Shown here piece after piece: positions 23,825-36,105 of a DNA stretch of 64,000 bases. The DNA is from Takakia lepidozioides (taxonomy: Eukaryota > Streptophyta > Takakiopsida > Takakiales > Takakiaceae): positions 31,000,001 to 31,064,000 of the forward strand of contig CM060733.1 in assembly GCA_030704615.1 (NCBI GenBank). The letters run 5' to 3'. Each line of letters opens with the position of its first letter. Within the stretch, counting starts at the first letter, position 1. Below the pieces are notes generated by a model that saw nothing but the letters and a program-made list of their open reading frames with translations, was not told the DNA's origin and made no database searches. A program made the position numbers and the translations under genes.

Positions 23825-26072
23825 TCATCCATCATCATCATCCCGATCACTCTCGCCCTCATCCTCCCGTCGCTCACCCTCATCCTCATCCTCATCCTCA
23901 CTAGTCTGGCCCTCATCCTCGACATTGGTCACCCTATGGTCAGTAGTGCTACTAGTAATACTTCGTTTTTTTGTACTCTTCGCGGAGAGGGCCCTATGGG
24001 TCTTGATGCGCTCAAGAAGCGCGGGGTATCTTTCATTCTTGACAAATCTCCTCCACGCTTGGGTGTCTCCCAAACCTACGACGCTACACAATCACTGCAA
24101 ACAACCTTAATTAGTTTATGCAAGATATACCAAAGAGATAGCCATATGTAGACAAAGCAACACATTAAAGTGAATGCATCCATGAAATGCTTACAAATCG
24201 GGTCGCGAATGACTTGTGCCCTCCCGGACCAAACTTGTGGGTGCAGGTATCTAGCCCTTTATTTTTGCGTAACGTGGCCGCCTCACGACCCCTAGCAAAT
24301 TGAGCCATCTTTTTGGCATCAGCCTCCTCGGCAATGAGAATGTCCCATGACTCCTAAACAAGCAACCACTACATTAGCTTTACTTCTTCAAATTGAAGCA
24401 TGCATGCATCATTAACATCTTGCACATGTCCAAAATTCAATGAATGAAATAGGAAGGACGGTGTGGAGTTCATATCTCACTGATATTTGATGGCCTAATG
24501 GCTTTGACACCGTTCTTCGCTGCTTGTCGGATCTCCTTCCTTGCACGATATCGCCTATCATTGAGGTTCTTTCTGATCAACCCCATCAAGCGGGACTCAC
24601 TCCAACCACCCCCAAACTTCTTCTCCAATTCGGCTACAAATCCCCTACAGTGCTCCCATGGTTGTTGATCCCAATCTACTTGCAAAGAGAACCATCGGGC
24701 CGCTTTTGGAAAGGCATGCCTCCTCAATGCTTCCCAAAACTCTCCAACTGGATACCCATACTTGTTAGCCTCTAGAGGTGGGACCTTCGTAAGCACCTCC
24801 AGCCCTCCCTTCTTCCCTCTCTTCCCGCGCTTACAAGGCTCTCCTTTTACTGAACCCTCTCCAATATCTCCCTTCCCACTACCCTCCCCCAACTCTCCGA
24901 CTTTGAGAGGGGTATCCTCAATGCAAGGTTTCTTCTTCTTCTTCCTAACGGGCTTTTCCACTATCTTTGTTTTCCCTCTCCCCACAACAGCCTCAACCTC
25001 CTCCATCTCTCTCTCTCTCTACGTCTCTCTCCGGCTCCCTCGGCAATGACCAGAGGTCTCTCAAGGGCACGTGGCATTGGGTCCACAAATGGAGCTTACA
25101 ATTACAATGGGTTTTGTGAGGCCCTTGGCCAATCTCTGCAAGTCATGTACACAAACCAAATAAAGATAACAAAAACAAAAAGAATGCAGTAGGCAATACA
25201 ACAAAATGGCGAGAGAGATACTGGCCTCATGATGCTCCGAGGCGATGGTATCCTTGGACCTGAGCGCGGGCATCTCAGGCACCTCGAGTTCAGGTGCCAA
25301 AAGTTGTCCCATTGATGGCAATGGAACCCCCATTGCCGCCAAAGATGCTATGAGTTGTGCTTGCTCTTCAAGAGAGGCTTGACCCCAACTGCCATTAGCT
25401 AGAGTCACAGCAACGAGCTGGCCAAATGCGAGGCCCTTCCTGGCCGAGGACTGGCCACCCAATGGAGGTATCATGGACATGAGCGAGAGAGGCGCCTTGG
25501 GTACCATGAGATGCATCACGCCATGAAGAACTCCCCAATCTTTCAACATGAGCATCATTTGGGCCAAGCGGCATTAGCTACCTCCCCACGTATGGGACCC
25601 CTCTCCACCCTCTCTCTCTCTCTCGTGCGTTGATCAGAAAATCCCGTTGACATGTCATAACCCTCCTAACCTTGGTGGTTGAAGAAGCACCAGGAGCAAT
25701 GTCCAATTGGCCCATCCTAGGACCATCTTGAAAAATCTTTATATTACTCGTATACAATGCTTCTAACGAAGGAGAGATGGTAGCGCTAGATACTGCAGGC
25801 CCAATGGTGGACTCATCAATAGTACCAGTAGTATCCGGCACAAGAGCCACTTCAACTACAACACCTTGGCCCAAGAGGGGGGCATCATCATCAACACGGT
25901 GCTCGGGGGGGCCACTGTTACTCTCGGGCTCATGAAATGAAGGAGCAAGCACAGGAGGAGGGGAAGGTCGGGGGGTCAAACCAGATTTCTTTCGTGTACT
26001 TGAGCGATACAGGTTTGCTTTTGGTTTTCTCAGTTTCTTTGCAGCAGGGGTCTTCTCCGAATCCTTGGCCAT
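23825..26072 (-). CDS. CACTA-associated gene, Transposase_24-like (exons approximate)
   Basis: Several minus-strand open segments look like exons of one gene: 25578-26072 (basic Lys/Pro/Ser-rich start MAKDSEKTPAAKKL), 25061-25567, 24481-25006 and 24194-24355, and a last one at about 23825-24091. The 24481-25006 segment has WFSLQVDWDQQPWEHCRGF and FGGGWSESRLMGLIRKNLNDR. The next reads ESWDILIAEEADAKKMA...FGPGGHKSFATRF, and the last is VVGLGDTQAWRRFVKN with an acidic Asp/Glu tail. The W..L...A.K.A / H..G..SFA pattern resembles the plant En/Spm Transposase_24 family, which CACTA elements carry as a second gene. Exon joins were not all solved in phase, so it may be a pseudogene. Its position beside the CACTA terminus supports the assignment. 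Confidence 0.5.
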
Positions 26073-26123
26073 GTCTGAAATGAACTACAACATATGAATT
26101 CAAAGAAAATATCCTAAAAAACA

Positions 26124-26620
26124 TGTCAAGTTAAATAAACACAGTGTGAAACTAACTAAAATAAATCTAGTTATTTGTATTTAACACTTGGATTTAGTTC
26201 AAGTGTTGAGTCAGGTGTAAAGTTTAGTTTGACACCTGAACCGTCTTATCTTCACGAGAGCGTCAGTCGTGCGGCTCATCTCTCTCGAGTTGAGCTTGCA
26301 CGACCGAGCTCCTTCACTGCTTAGAATCTGAGTGTGTTTATGAAGGGAGAATAGGACGTTGTGGGGTGGAGTCCCCATAGCTTGGGGTGCCCCTGGCTCG
26401 ACTCTTAGTTTTAATGAGTGATTGTGTTGTGTTTTGTGTTTCTTTGTTATCAGACATGTGAGGTTAGTTCTTTCAATCACTCGAGAGAGATGAGCTCTTA
26501 CCTGTGAGTGCAAGGTAGGAGTTGAGGGTTAGCACTTGTATGATTGCCTGTGTGTGAGTAGTGCTTAATTTGAGAAGTTTAAAAATAAAAATAAAAATAA
26601 AAATAAAATAAAAAAACATG
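26124..26620 (+). repeat. Interspersed repeat X, copy 1
   Basis: This is one of three copies (also 45776 and 57282) that all begin exactly at TGTCAAGTTAAATAA. The first 230 bases fold into successive hairpins, including TAACACTT...AAGTGTTG and GTCGTGC (26266-26272) with GCACGAC (26298-26304). A shared GGGGTGGAGTCCCCATAGCT block follows. This copy ends in an (AAAAT)n tail at about 26579-26612. AAAAAACATG occurs at both edges, which might be a target duplication. No protein is encoded. Whether it is an LTR, a SINE-like retroposon or another element is unresolved. Confidence 0.7.
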
Positions 26621-27924
26621 CAGGTTTCGATCATCTCTGGTTTTTGGGTATATAGATGGTCATGGGAAGCATAGCAATCAGAGGAGGGCTCCTGCCTCTT
26701 GGTTTTGGATGGTGGAGACGAAAGGTTGCCAAAAGAGAGGTGAGGGCTGCAACTTCGCAATGAGATTGCCCGCAGAGAGGTGGCACGGTTCTCATCTTCT
26801 TGCACACAGCTCAAGCAATGAGCATAGAACGGCTCTGGCTCGAGTTCGTCTCACATCTCAGTCACAATGGTGGGACACTGATAAGGGGGTGCAATCTTCC
26901 TGTATGATGTGGAAATTGTTGTTGAAGGGGCTCGTGATTCAAGCCAGCATGCAGATGTTTTCTGGACTCAATCGTATCTCCAGCTGCTAAGATGGTTGAG
27001 AATTGTTGCCTGCCGTCGCTCCTCTTCTGCCGTCGTTCCACGAAGTCACCGTCCATCGTTGGCGTCAGTTGGGGGCCGCCTTCCAGTCGTCCTGTGGTGG
27101 AAGCGAGTGGAAGATGGGAGCTGTGATGGTATTCATAGTATTCATGCAGCTGCCTTGGTGGGGAAAGTGAATGCGAGACTGACAGCTCAACTGGGTACAA
27201 AGCAGCATTCAGACTCTACCGCGCGGGTGCGGAGCCCGTTGTTCTTGAAATTTCCACATATTCCTCTCTATTTCTTTCTGGTTGGCAATGGAACAGGAAA
27301 AATATGGGCAAACGATGCAGCTTGCATGTTGCAGAGAAGATCCTGCAGGATGGCCATAGGGGATTCATCTGCACTGATATGAACGCAAGCAGGGAGGGAG
27401 GAAGAGATCTTTCAGAGATTCCGAAGGAAGTGTCGACAAGGGGAGTGCCGACCTGCTCTCCTACATACCCGCACACTGCCTGCCGTCTCCTAATCGACAA
27501 CCATGCTTATGGCTTCTGCAAAGAATATCACAACTAGATGTGTCTTGATCAGCTGTGGAATGCACAATAAATCGGTGGTCATAAGTTTGGGCGGGAGCTT
27601 CTCAACATACTCAATTATGCCTTGAATTTGAGAAGTAGATTCTTCCGAAGTGTAGGCAGGTTTATGTTGGGAAACCTCAACTGAAACCACACTGTCACCT
27701 ACATAGGGCTGGAGGCTGGGTAGGCAAGCCTGGCCCCACCACCCTAACGCATTGGCGCTGGTGAAAAAACAGAAGGGTCTCTAGGATCCTGATAGTCCAG
27801 CGGGTGGCTGGTGATCCTCGGGTTTTGGAGGATTGAACCTCAAGGTTGTGTTTGTTGCAGGAGAGCATGAGAGTGGGAGACTGTGGACTTACCAGGTGAC
27901 ACTTGGTGTATGAGCGGGATATGA
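26621..27924. other. No supported gene
   Basis: The longest ORF, 26909-27382 plus, has no recognisable domain and its composition does not suggest a conserved protein. Minus-strand ORFs are short. The stretch may contain decayed receptor-kinase gene sequence, given the kinase fragment that follows, but I cannot show this. Confidence 0.3.
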
Positions 27925-28099
27925 GCTGAAAGGATCGACTCAACGTTGCCATCGGTGTGGCAAACGCGCTGGTGTACCTGCATCATGAGTGCCCGGAGCA
28001 CAGGGTGTACTGTGATCTGAAGCCTTCTCACGTTTTCCTTGACAGAAAGGCCAAGAACCACATCACCGACCTTCGCATCCCACGCTTTGCTACAGCATA
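27925..28099 (+). pseudogene. Receptor-like kinase fragment (catalytic loop)
   Basis: The plus strand reads RLNVAIGVANALVYLHHEC, then RVYCDLKPSHVFLD and HITDLRIPRFATA before a stop. This is the alpha-E helix, catalytic loop and magnesium loop of plant receptor-like kinases (A.GVA.AL.YLHHEC, HRDLK..N.LLD, DFG). The HRD motif has become YCD and DFG has become DLR, and no other kinase subdomains are nearby. It is a decayed fragment. Confidence 0.65.
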
Positions 28100-28158
28100 A
28101 GAGCACAGAATGAGAAGAGGGGTAAATCCAGACTGTGAGAACTACATGAACATGTTCA

Positions 28159-28515
28159 GAACCCGTAGATAATCTGGGAACAGTTTTTAATGGCGAGAAC
28201 GTTGTGGTGTTAAAATAAAAATAAAAACCCTTTTTTTAATCTAATTTAAATGATTTAGAGCCTAATTGGTCATATCTTTGTCAAATGGACTCCGTTTGAC
28301 TCAGTTTTTGGGGGGATAGCTGCAGAAAGGGGAAATCTACCTATCTAGACTCTGCTAAAAATCTCTGGGATTTTTTGAGTGTGTGTGCTATGAAAGATCC
28401 ACAATTCTGTTTCTAGAACCTGTTGTGGTCTACATGAGAGACAAATATGGGGATGTCCTCCTTGTATGGCTGGGAGAAATGAGGACGTAATTGAAGGGCA
28501 GGTCTCTTCTCTTAG
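28159..28515 (+). repeat. Leader copy A, segment 1 of 3
   Basis: It matches 48021-48395 at high identity, starting at GAACCC-TAGATAA-CTGGGAACAG and running to GGGCAGGTCTCTTCTCTTAG. The sequence then stops at the chromovirus insertion and resumes at 34278. The end CTTCTCTTAG resembles a splice acceptor. The final CTTAG (28511-28515) is the target-site duplication. Confidence 0.85.
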
Positions 28516-29241
28516 TGTCGCGCACCCACTTCGGTAAACTCCCCTTCAAGTCATAGTTACTCGCTTTGATGCGCGCGCCTGACTCCCAACCTGGCCGCCC
28601 GGGCCAACTTGGAGCTTCGGCTGCTCACCGGGACATAACGGTACCCTTTCGCTTCCCTCTAAAACCCTCCACCTAATTGGGACTAGGAGAATTCCCTTTG
28701 GTAGATGGCAGTCCGGAACAGCTCCCCACTCTTTGGTCGCTTTCCGGCTCGCTCGCTTACTCACTAGCTTTTGGTCACCAACGGGTTTGCACCGTTCTCG
28801 GGGTTACTACTCCCTATATATACTTCTGTAGCTGTCTGCGGGGGTTTCACAACCAGCCATGCCATTTTATGGCGAACCACCACGAAGACCCTCGATTCCC
28901 GGTGGTGAGTCGCGGTGAGTCTTGGCCCGCTCACCACGGCCCCTATGGACCGTGATGAGTCCCAAGACTCCCCACGACTCCCACCACGAGGTCTCCGCCC
29001 CCATGGTGAGTCCTATGCCACCCCCACTAAGTCCCACTAAGCTACCACCACCCCTTGTGGAGCCTCCCCCACCGCAACCCGGTGTGCGGGGCTCCACCTA
29101 GTGAGCGCCTCCGCTTCCCTGAGTGCCTTGGGCACTCAAGGGTGCCTCAGCCCCCCATACCTATCGCTGCCGCTGCCCCCACCACAGGGGCAGCCCCTCA
29201 TGTGTCCCGACCCCCTGCCCTCAAAGTAAAGGGCCGCGACA
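28516..29241 (-). repeat. Chromovirus 3' LTR, complete (726 bp)
   Basis: On the minus strand it begins TGTCGCGGCCC after a purine stretch GTAGGGGTG and ends GCGCGACA. A TATA box (TATATATAGGG on the minus strand) lies at about 28811-28823, so transcription would start near 28790 and leave an R-U5 of about 280 bases. The U3 part (28843-29241) recurs at 33874-34272. Confidence 0.8.
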
Positions 29242-30147
29242 CACACCCCTACCAACAGGGAGTCGATGTCCTCATCGACTTGTCCATTTTGTAGAAACGA
29301 ACATCCAAGTTGTGGCGTCCCACATCAAGGAGTTTGTTTCTGTACCATGGCGTCCCATGGCAAAGAACCAAACCCCACACTTGACTCTACTCTCCACTAG
29401 CTAGTTCGGCCGACTTCCTCCAAGTCCCGGCCAAGGGTGGAGCCTCTCCAGTTCCTCCCAGTGCACTCTTCTTGGCCTACTTCAAGGTCAAGGAACGATC
29501 CTCCCCGAGGATCGAATCGCCTTACTGCAACAACATTGCTTGCGATCGCTCATGATGCCGCTTTTGGCATCACCTTGAGCAAGGGTTCACCTGGAACCCT
29601 CTTTGACTAGGAAGATAACCTTGATCCAACCGTGCGCCCCAATCACTACAATTGGGTCCGCCTTGGAATGCTGGCCTGAGGTACGGGAACACGCCGAAGC
29701 CGCACTACGACTTCGTCCCGAGGTTACACGATTATAGTACGTGAACGGAAGCACGTAGCTTCCGCGTTAGCCCGCACTACAAGGCAACCCCCTCGGTAGC
29801 GCAGTTATAGTACGCGCACGCGCCAGGTGCGCACTAGCACGTGAACTCCCAAAGAAGGCGCAAGTTTCCTTGCCCCTTGGATGGAAGTCACCCGATTTCG
29901 GCACTGCGCAAATACATGATTAACCCAATTTACCTCTCCCACTTTTGTAAGCTAGCATGTATTCTACACACTAGCCAACCACACCATGCATCACCATTCC
30001 AAACACAATAGGACGCACAATATTTGGAACCCATTTCCTTTATAACAAATTTTTGTACAATACAAGTTTTTGCAATCGGATTCCTGAGCTAGCTAAACCG
30101 GGCTAAGCATGCATTTCCTCCCCCACGCTCCAAGGTTGATGTCCCCA
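29242..30147. other. Chromovirus 3' untranslated region
   Basis: This is non-coding DNA between the chromodomain stop and the 3' LTR. No independent feature was seen. The length (about 900 bases) is long for this position. Confidence 0.4.
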
Positions 30148-33100
30148 TCAACGCTTCTTCCGCTTTAGAGGTCGCCCTTCGAAAGCTGCAACCGCCTCGG
30201 ATGCGTTTCCCATTTCTGAGGCACGCACCCAAGATGCCTCCACATGATGATAGCCCTTCCATTTGACGAGATACTCCGTTTCTCGGTTCCTGAACCTCCT
30301 CGACTTAAGTATTGCCTCCACCTCGTACTCAGGTTCATTTTCATGATCCAACAGCATAGGTGGCGGACGCAACACTTGATGCCGATTCGGACGCGCTTCA
30401 TCTTTGAAGTAAGGCTTCAAAAGGGAGACATGGAATACTGGGTGCACCTTGCTGTTTGCCGGCAGCTCCAATTCATACACATCCTCATTCATAACCTTCC
30501 GAATGCGAAAGGGTCCCGCATACGGAGGCACGAACTTCGGACTCACTTCCGGAGGTAGTCGGAAATTCTTGATGTTCAACCAGACCTTTGTGCCTGCCTC
30601 AAACTTCACTTCCCTCCGCTTCCGATTCGCCTGCCTTTCATACCATTTCCTAGCTTTGGCAATATTGTACTTTGCGAGCTTCAACAAACACTCGCGTTCT
30701 TCCAGTACCGCCGCTACTGCCGGTTCCTCAACGTCCTGGGCGGCCCAACTTGTCGGCACCAGAGGTGCTTTTCCATAGACCAACACGAAAGGGGAAACTC
30801 CCGTTGCGGAGTGTTCTGTGTTATTATAACAGAACTCTGCCGCGTCTAAGTGTTCCATCCAGTCTGATTGGTCTGCCGACACGTAATTCCGCAAGAATTG
30901 CTTCACTACGGAATTCACTCTTTCCATTTGGCCGTCCGTCGTAGGTTGGAAGGCGGTGCTCATCTTCAGCCTCGTCCCCATCTTCTTCCAAAGTGCTCTC
31001 CAAAATTTACTCGTAAACTTTGGATCGCGGTCCGAGACAATATCCTTCGGGACTCCATGATGCTTTAAGACGTGGGCGAAGTAAAGTCGCCCTGTCTCCT
31101 GCGCCGTTGCCGTCTCCTTGGTGGGATGAAATGGCCCATTTTACTGAACCTATCTACCACCACCATGATTGCATCGAATCCTTTTGACAGCGGCATAGTA
31201 GTCATGAAATCCATCGAGACGCTTTCCCAAGTCCCCTCTGGAATCGGCAAGGGTTGTAACAGCCCCACTTGCTTTTTGTACTCGCTCCGGTTTTGTTGGC
31301 ATGTGGTGCATGTCTTGACATACTCCTCTGCCTCCTCCCTCAGTTTGGGCCAGAAATACTCTTTCTTGAAGAGTGCCGCAGTGCGCTTGGCTCCACCGTG
31401 GCCCGCAAGCGAGCTATCATGGCATTCTCTCAAGAGACTATCCCTGATCCCTCCCTTCGGCACGTAGAGACGCTTTTGCTTATACCGGAGCAGTCCATTT
31501 TGCAAGTGGAACTGCGATTTAACCCCCATCCTCAAGTCCTGCATCACGGACTTTGCCAGCTCATCCTTCCGGCAAGCCTTCCGGATCTTCCTTTGGAGTG
31601 TCGTCTCGCCCTTGTACACCAACAAGAGCTGCTGCTTTCTACTTAAAGCATCGGCCACCACATTGTCCCGTCCCGGTTTGTACTGGATATCCACGTCGAA
31701 CACTGCCAAAGTATCTTGCCACCTAAGTTGTTTTGGGGACAACTTGGGCTGCGTGGCAAAATACTTCACCGTGACATTGTCCGTGAACACCTTCACTGGG
31801 TTGGAACCAACATAGTGGCGCCAGAGCTCAAGGCAATGCACCATCGCCTTCATCTCTTTTTCGTGCGTCGGCCACCGTCGCTCCACTTCATTCAGTTTCT
31901 TACTTTCGTAAGCCACTGGACGTCCATCTTGCATAAGTACACCCCCAATCGCGAAGTCCGACGCATCTGTATGTATCTCGAACGGACGATCGAACTCCGG
32001 GATTTTCAAGACTGGAGCTTCCGCCATCCGCTGCTTCAATTCAGCAAAAGCTTGGCCACAAAAGGTGTTCCATGCCCAGACTTTAGATTTATACAGAAGG
32101 TCTGACAGCGGCCCCGCAATCTTGGCAAATTTTCTCACATACTTCCGGTAATAGGAGGCGAGTCCTAGGAAGGATCGCACTCCCGGGACCGAAGTCGGAG
32201 GCTCCCAGTCAAGATCGCCCTCACCTTTCTGTCATCCATTTTGATCCCATCCTGTGTAATCACATGCCCCAAGAACTCCACTTTCGTGACCCCGAATTCG
32301 CACTTTGAAGCTTTGGCATACAGTTTCCCTTCTCGCAATTTTTGGAACACCCTTTTGAGGTGCTCCAGGTGCTCCTCCTTTGTTTTCGAGTACACCAAGA
32401 TGTCGTCGATGTACACGATCACAAAGTCATCCAACCACTCCTAGAAAAGGCTGTTCATCAGCGTGCTAAATGTCGCTGGTGCATTGGTGAGCCCAAAAGG
32501 CATCACCAAGAACTCATATGAACCATACCTTGTCCTGCACGCGGTCTTCTCCTCATCTCCTTCCGCCACCCGAATTGGTGATAGCCGGAGCGCAAGTCGA
32601 TCCGGCTGAAATACTTCGCTCCTGCCAACCGATCAAAGAGGTCATCGATCCTTGGCAAAGGGTACCGGTTTTTGATAGTCACCTTATTCAGAGCCCTGTA
32701 ATCGACACACATCCGCAGCGTCCCATCCTTCTTGTCTGCGAATAGCACCGGGGCTCCGTAAGGTGACTTACTCGGCCGGATGTACCCCTTTGACATTAGA
32801 TCCTTGAGCTGAGTCTTCAGCTCGACCAACTCTCTGTGGCTCAACCGGTAGGGCGCCTTGGCAGGCGATTCCGATCCCGGTATCACCTCAATCTTGTGGT
32901 CAACTCCTCTTCGCGGTGGCAAGCCGCTTGGTAAATCCTCCGGCATCACATCCTGGTATTTCTCCAAAATCCCCTTGATCCAATCTGGGCTCGGTTCCCC
33001 ATCGCCTTCTCCTTTCACTTCTCTAATGTAAAGCAAAAACTGGGGCTCGTGTGCCTCCTCCACGGCCCACTCCTTTGCTGATAGAAGGTTTATTCGCCCT

Positions 33101-33515
33101 CCCACGGATTTGGGCGTTTCAGACACTCGTAAAACCTCGCCACCATTCCCACATGGCAGCGTGACTACTCTCTTGCGGCCATCTATGACCGCTCCGGATT
33201 TGCTCAAAAAGGTCATCCCCAAAATGAGATCCACTCCATCGATCTCGCAGATGGTGAAGTTCTCACGTCCCTCCCAACTCCCCAGTTGAAGAGGAACATC
33301 AATCGCCAACCTTGTCGCCAACTGTGGTTCTCCTTTGGCAGAACGCACCTCAATAGAGGCCCCAACGTCACTTGTCGGGAGTCCCAACTTTTGTGCCGTT
33401 GCCGATGTCATGAAGGAGTGCGACGCTCCTGTGTCCACCAACAACGACACATTAGTTCCGGATATTATCCCATCCATGAACAATAACTGACTCCCTTTTC
33501 GTAAGGCGCCAGTGC
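30148..33515 (-). pseudogene. Chromovirus pol: protease, RT, RNase H, integrase, chromodomain
   Basis: Read from 33515 leftward: an aspartic protease ([12 protein letters not shown]), then RT ([21 protein letters not shown]; the active site VYIDDILVYS near 32400). RNase H follows (HTDASDFAIGGVLMQ), then the integrase zinc region (H...H...CTTCQQN) and catalytic core ending in a GQMERVN segment. The last part is a chromodomain (EPEYEVEAILKSRR...YLVKWKGYHHVEASWV) at about 30165-30350. Frameshifts fall near 32500, 32180 and 31060, so no full polyprotein can be made. Chromodomains of this class bind methylated histone H3K9 in known chromoviruses; that role is inferred here. Confidence 0.93.
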
Positions 33516-33870
33516 ACAAGAAGATTCGGCGGGAAGGTGACTCCTTCCGACCGGAAAAGAAGTGGGATAGGCCACGCGGCGAAAATGGCACGTGGAAATC
33601 GAAGGGAGGGCCTTCACACGTCAAGGCAGCACCCGGTGCTTCGAAAGGAAAAGCGGGTGGAGCGGCTTATGGCGGACAGAAGGCGACCTTTGATGGAGTG
33701 TGTTTCAATTGCGGGGAGCCCGGGCACATGGCCAAGAAGTGCACGAAGCCCCGACAATTGAACATGACTCGGGCGACCACGGAGCTGTCGGAAGATACCA
33801 TCAGTCGCTTGGTGGAAGCGGTGGTCGCCAGGACTTGCAAGGTAGGCAAATTTTCTTGTGAGTTGTATCA
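33512..33870 (+). pseudogene. Chromovirus gag zinc-knuckle segment, inverted
   Basis: The plus strand encodes a basic Gly/Lys-rich stretch and then a CCHC knuckle, CFNCGEPGHMAKKC, followed by LNMTRATTELSEDTISRLVEAVVA. This is gag, but it lies on the strand opposite to the adjoining protease. In a normal element gag would precede protease on the same strand, so this segment has been turned around between about 33515 and the LTR remnant. Confidence 0.8.
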
Positions 33871-33873
33871 GGA

Positions 33874-34272
33874 GGTTTCACAACCAGCCATGCCATTTTA
33901 TGGCGAACCACCACGAAGACCCTCGATTCCCGGTGGTGAGTCGCGGTGAGTCTTGGCCCGCTGACCACGGCCCCTATGGACCGTGATGAGTCCCAAGATT
34001 CCCCACGACTCCCACCACGAGGTTTCCGCCCCCATGGTGAGTCATATGCCACCCCCACTAAGTCCCACTAAGCTACCACCACCCCTTGTGGAGCCACCCC
34101 CACCGCAACCCGGTGTGCGGGGTTCCACCTAGTGAGCGCCTCCGCTTCCCTGAGTGCCTTGGGCACTCAAGGGTGCCTCAGCCCCCCATACCTATCGCTG
34201 CCGCTGCCCCCACCACAGGGGCAGCCCCTCATGTGTCCCGACCCCCTGCCCTCAAAGTAAAGGGCCGCGACA
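33874..34272 (-). repeat. Chromovirus 5' LTR, truncated to U3
   Basis: It is nearly identical to 28843-29241 and in the same orientation. It lacks the equivalent of 28516-28842, which holds the TATA box, R and U5. The break at GGTTTCACAACC adjoins the inverted gag segment, so the inversion and LTR truncation may have arisen together. Confidence 0.85.
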
Positions 34273-34277
34273 CTTAG

Positions 34278-34909
34278 CCTGTGCACACAAGGGGACAAGA
34301 TTTATGTTTATCAAGGAACTCAGATTGATTTGAGTGGAGAGCAGTTGGACGAGTTGATTGCATACTGGGAGTCAGGCATTGGCAATAGACAACAAACTGC
34401 AGTAGTTGGCGTTGAGGGCCTCAATATTGTTTTGGACAGTCAGAACACTCTTGGATCAAGCAGTTCTGCAGCTGTAGGTGAAATACCAAAGTGGGTGGAA
34501 GCTAGGTTTGGAACACAGCCAAAGACAGCCCCGGGGACCAAGGTGTTCAGCCACACGGCAGTGGTGTACTGGAGCAGAGGAGCATGAGCTACACAAGTTT
34601 TTGCAATCAGACATGGTTGCAGCCGGACACGCTCTACACGAGGCAACCACAAGCGGGGGTTCATTAGCAATGAAAAGTTTGTGCTGCTTGAAGGAGATGC
34701 AGTCATTTGCAATGAGGACACCCGCAACCGTCTCAAAGCTTTCGAGTTGAGAGACTGTCAGACCCTACCTTTATTTTCTTTAGTATTCAGTGAGCGGGAG
34801 ATAGGGAAGTATTGCTTTGTCTCTACCTGGCAGAAAGAGGAGGAGGGTTGGTTAGAGCGAGCTACTGTAGCTTGGGACAAGGTTAGTGGTTTCTGGACAT
34901 AGATATACC
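34278..34909 (+). repeat. Leader copy A, segment 2 of 3
   Basis: It matches 48396-49025 and continues segment 1 after removal of the chromovirus. It carries a frameshifted version of the same unrecognised ORF (LSGEQLDELIAYWESGI at 34330 onward). It stops at the CACTA terminus; the last ACC (34907-34909) is the CACTA target-site duplication. Confidence 0.85.
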
Positions 34910-34928
34910 CACTAGAAGCATTTGTGTC

Positions 34929-36105
34929 ATTTACCACTGGGGTAACGACTCATTTTGAGTCGTAAAAGTAAAAAAAATGGGATCGACTGGAAGTTACAAA
35001 CGACTAGTTACAACAGACGTGGTAGTTGGGTTGGACATCCAATGATTGGAGTGGTAAAGGACGCAGATGCGCGAACAACTGCTCAGCGATTAATGCGATT
35101 AATGCTGAAGAACCACGTGGCGTAACCAGGCCGGCCGCCCGTGTATCTGATCTTTTGGGCTGACTTTGACTTCTCCCTCCGGATGAGTGGACTGACTCAC
35201 CCGGGGCGCGGTGACACATGGACGCGGACGTGGATGCGGACGTGGACGCCGATGTGGTGGCGCCGCGACGAGCAGCAATGTTGCCGCGTGGCCACGGGCC
35301 CAAGACGCCACATCGCAGTCGGCCACATAACTTGGAGTGTTGCATGTCACGTGGCAACAGCGATTGGCGAAGTCGACCGCACAACTGCGGGCAGACAAAT
35401 CCACGGGGACCACGTGGAGAGTGTGTGGGTCAACGCGTGGCGTCGTCCCCATGCAATGGCAGTGAGGGGTACGACTGCTAGTGGAAAGACGTAGAGTGTT
35501 TGTGCCCTCTCGGGACTGCTTTGGCCATCTCCGCTGCCACTGTGCTAGTTGGTTGCACTATAGTAGGAAAGCACTGCAAACAAGCACTTGTAGTGGTTTG
35601 TGTGAGTTGTCCAAATGACCTGCATTCTAAGCTGAAAATATGGTTCTGATGCATTTTAGTGGTTTTAGTGGTTCACCCATATGCATGGGGAATTGAGAAG
35701 CAATGATACTGGGCGAGACTCAGAACACAAACCACGATGCATGCACAACATCACGCTAATGAACCAAATAGACGTAGTCCAGGGAGACCAAAGACCATCA
35801 CACATACACATAGAAGGTGGACGGATACGACGACAAGTCAAGAAAATGTGATATTACATTCAAATAAGAGACCGTCACGGCACACCTGCGTATGAGCAAG
35901 ACAAAATGCCAACATACATGGTTGCCGGACATCACATAAACTGTCATGGCCCAAATGTTCAAAACTGGTAACGTGAGTATCATACACACTTCTATGAGTA
36001 TCATTACACACCCAACATGGACTACAAACATGAAATCTCACTTGATACTTTCACCTTTCCTCATACTCTTCTCTGGCCACAGAGTCACCGTGCCTTTCAC
36101 GTGCG
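34929..36105. other. CACTA left subterminal region
   Basis: No gene is supported here. ORFs at 35004-35494 occur on both strands in a GC-rich block (about 35090-35480, with many GTGG-CGCGG words) and lack recognisable domains. Palindromic ACGACT/AGTCGT words near 34950 are probable transposase-binding repeats. Confidence 0.45.

Larger units (their letters stand above)
28516..34272 (-). mobile_element. Ty3/gypsy chromovirus insertion, TSD CTTAG
   Basis: The element runs from TGTCGCGC (28516) to CCGCGACA (34272) and is flanked by CTTAG at 28511-28515 and 34273-34277. The empty site at 48388-48410 lacks it, which proves insertion. It holds one full LTR, a frameshifted pol, an inverted gag piece and a truncated second LTR. 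It is therefore defective and cannot move on its own. Confidence 0.92.

Noticed and set aside
26909-27382. 157-codon plus-strand ORF as a gene
   Set aside because: No domain, no splice context and no second copy; chance ORF is the simpler reading.
27815-27840. B-box-like GGTTCAATCC on the minus strand suggesting another SINE or tRNA
   Set aside because: No A box at the right distance, no cloverleaf and no target duplication were found.
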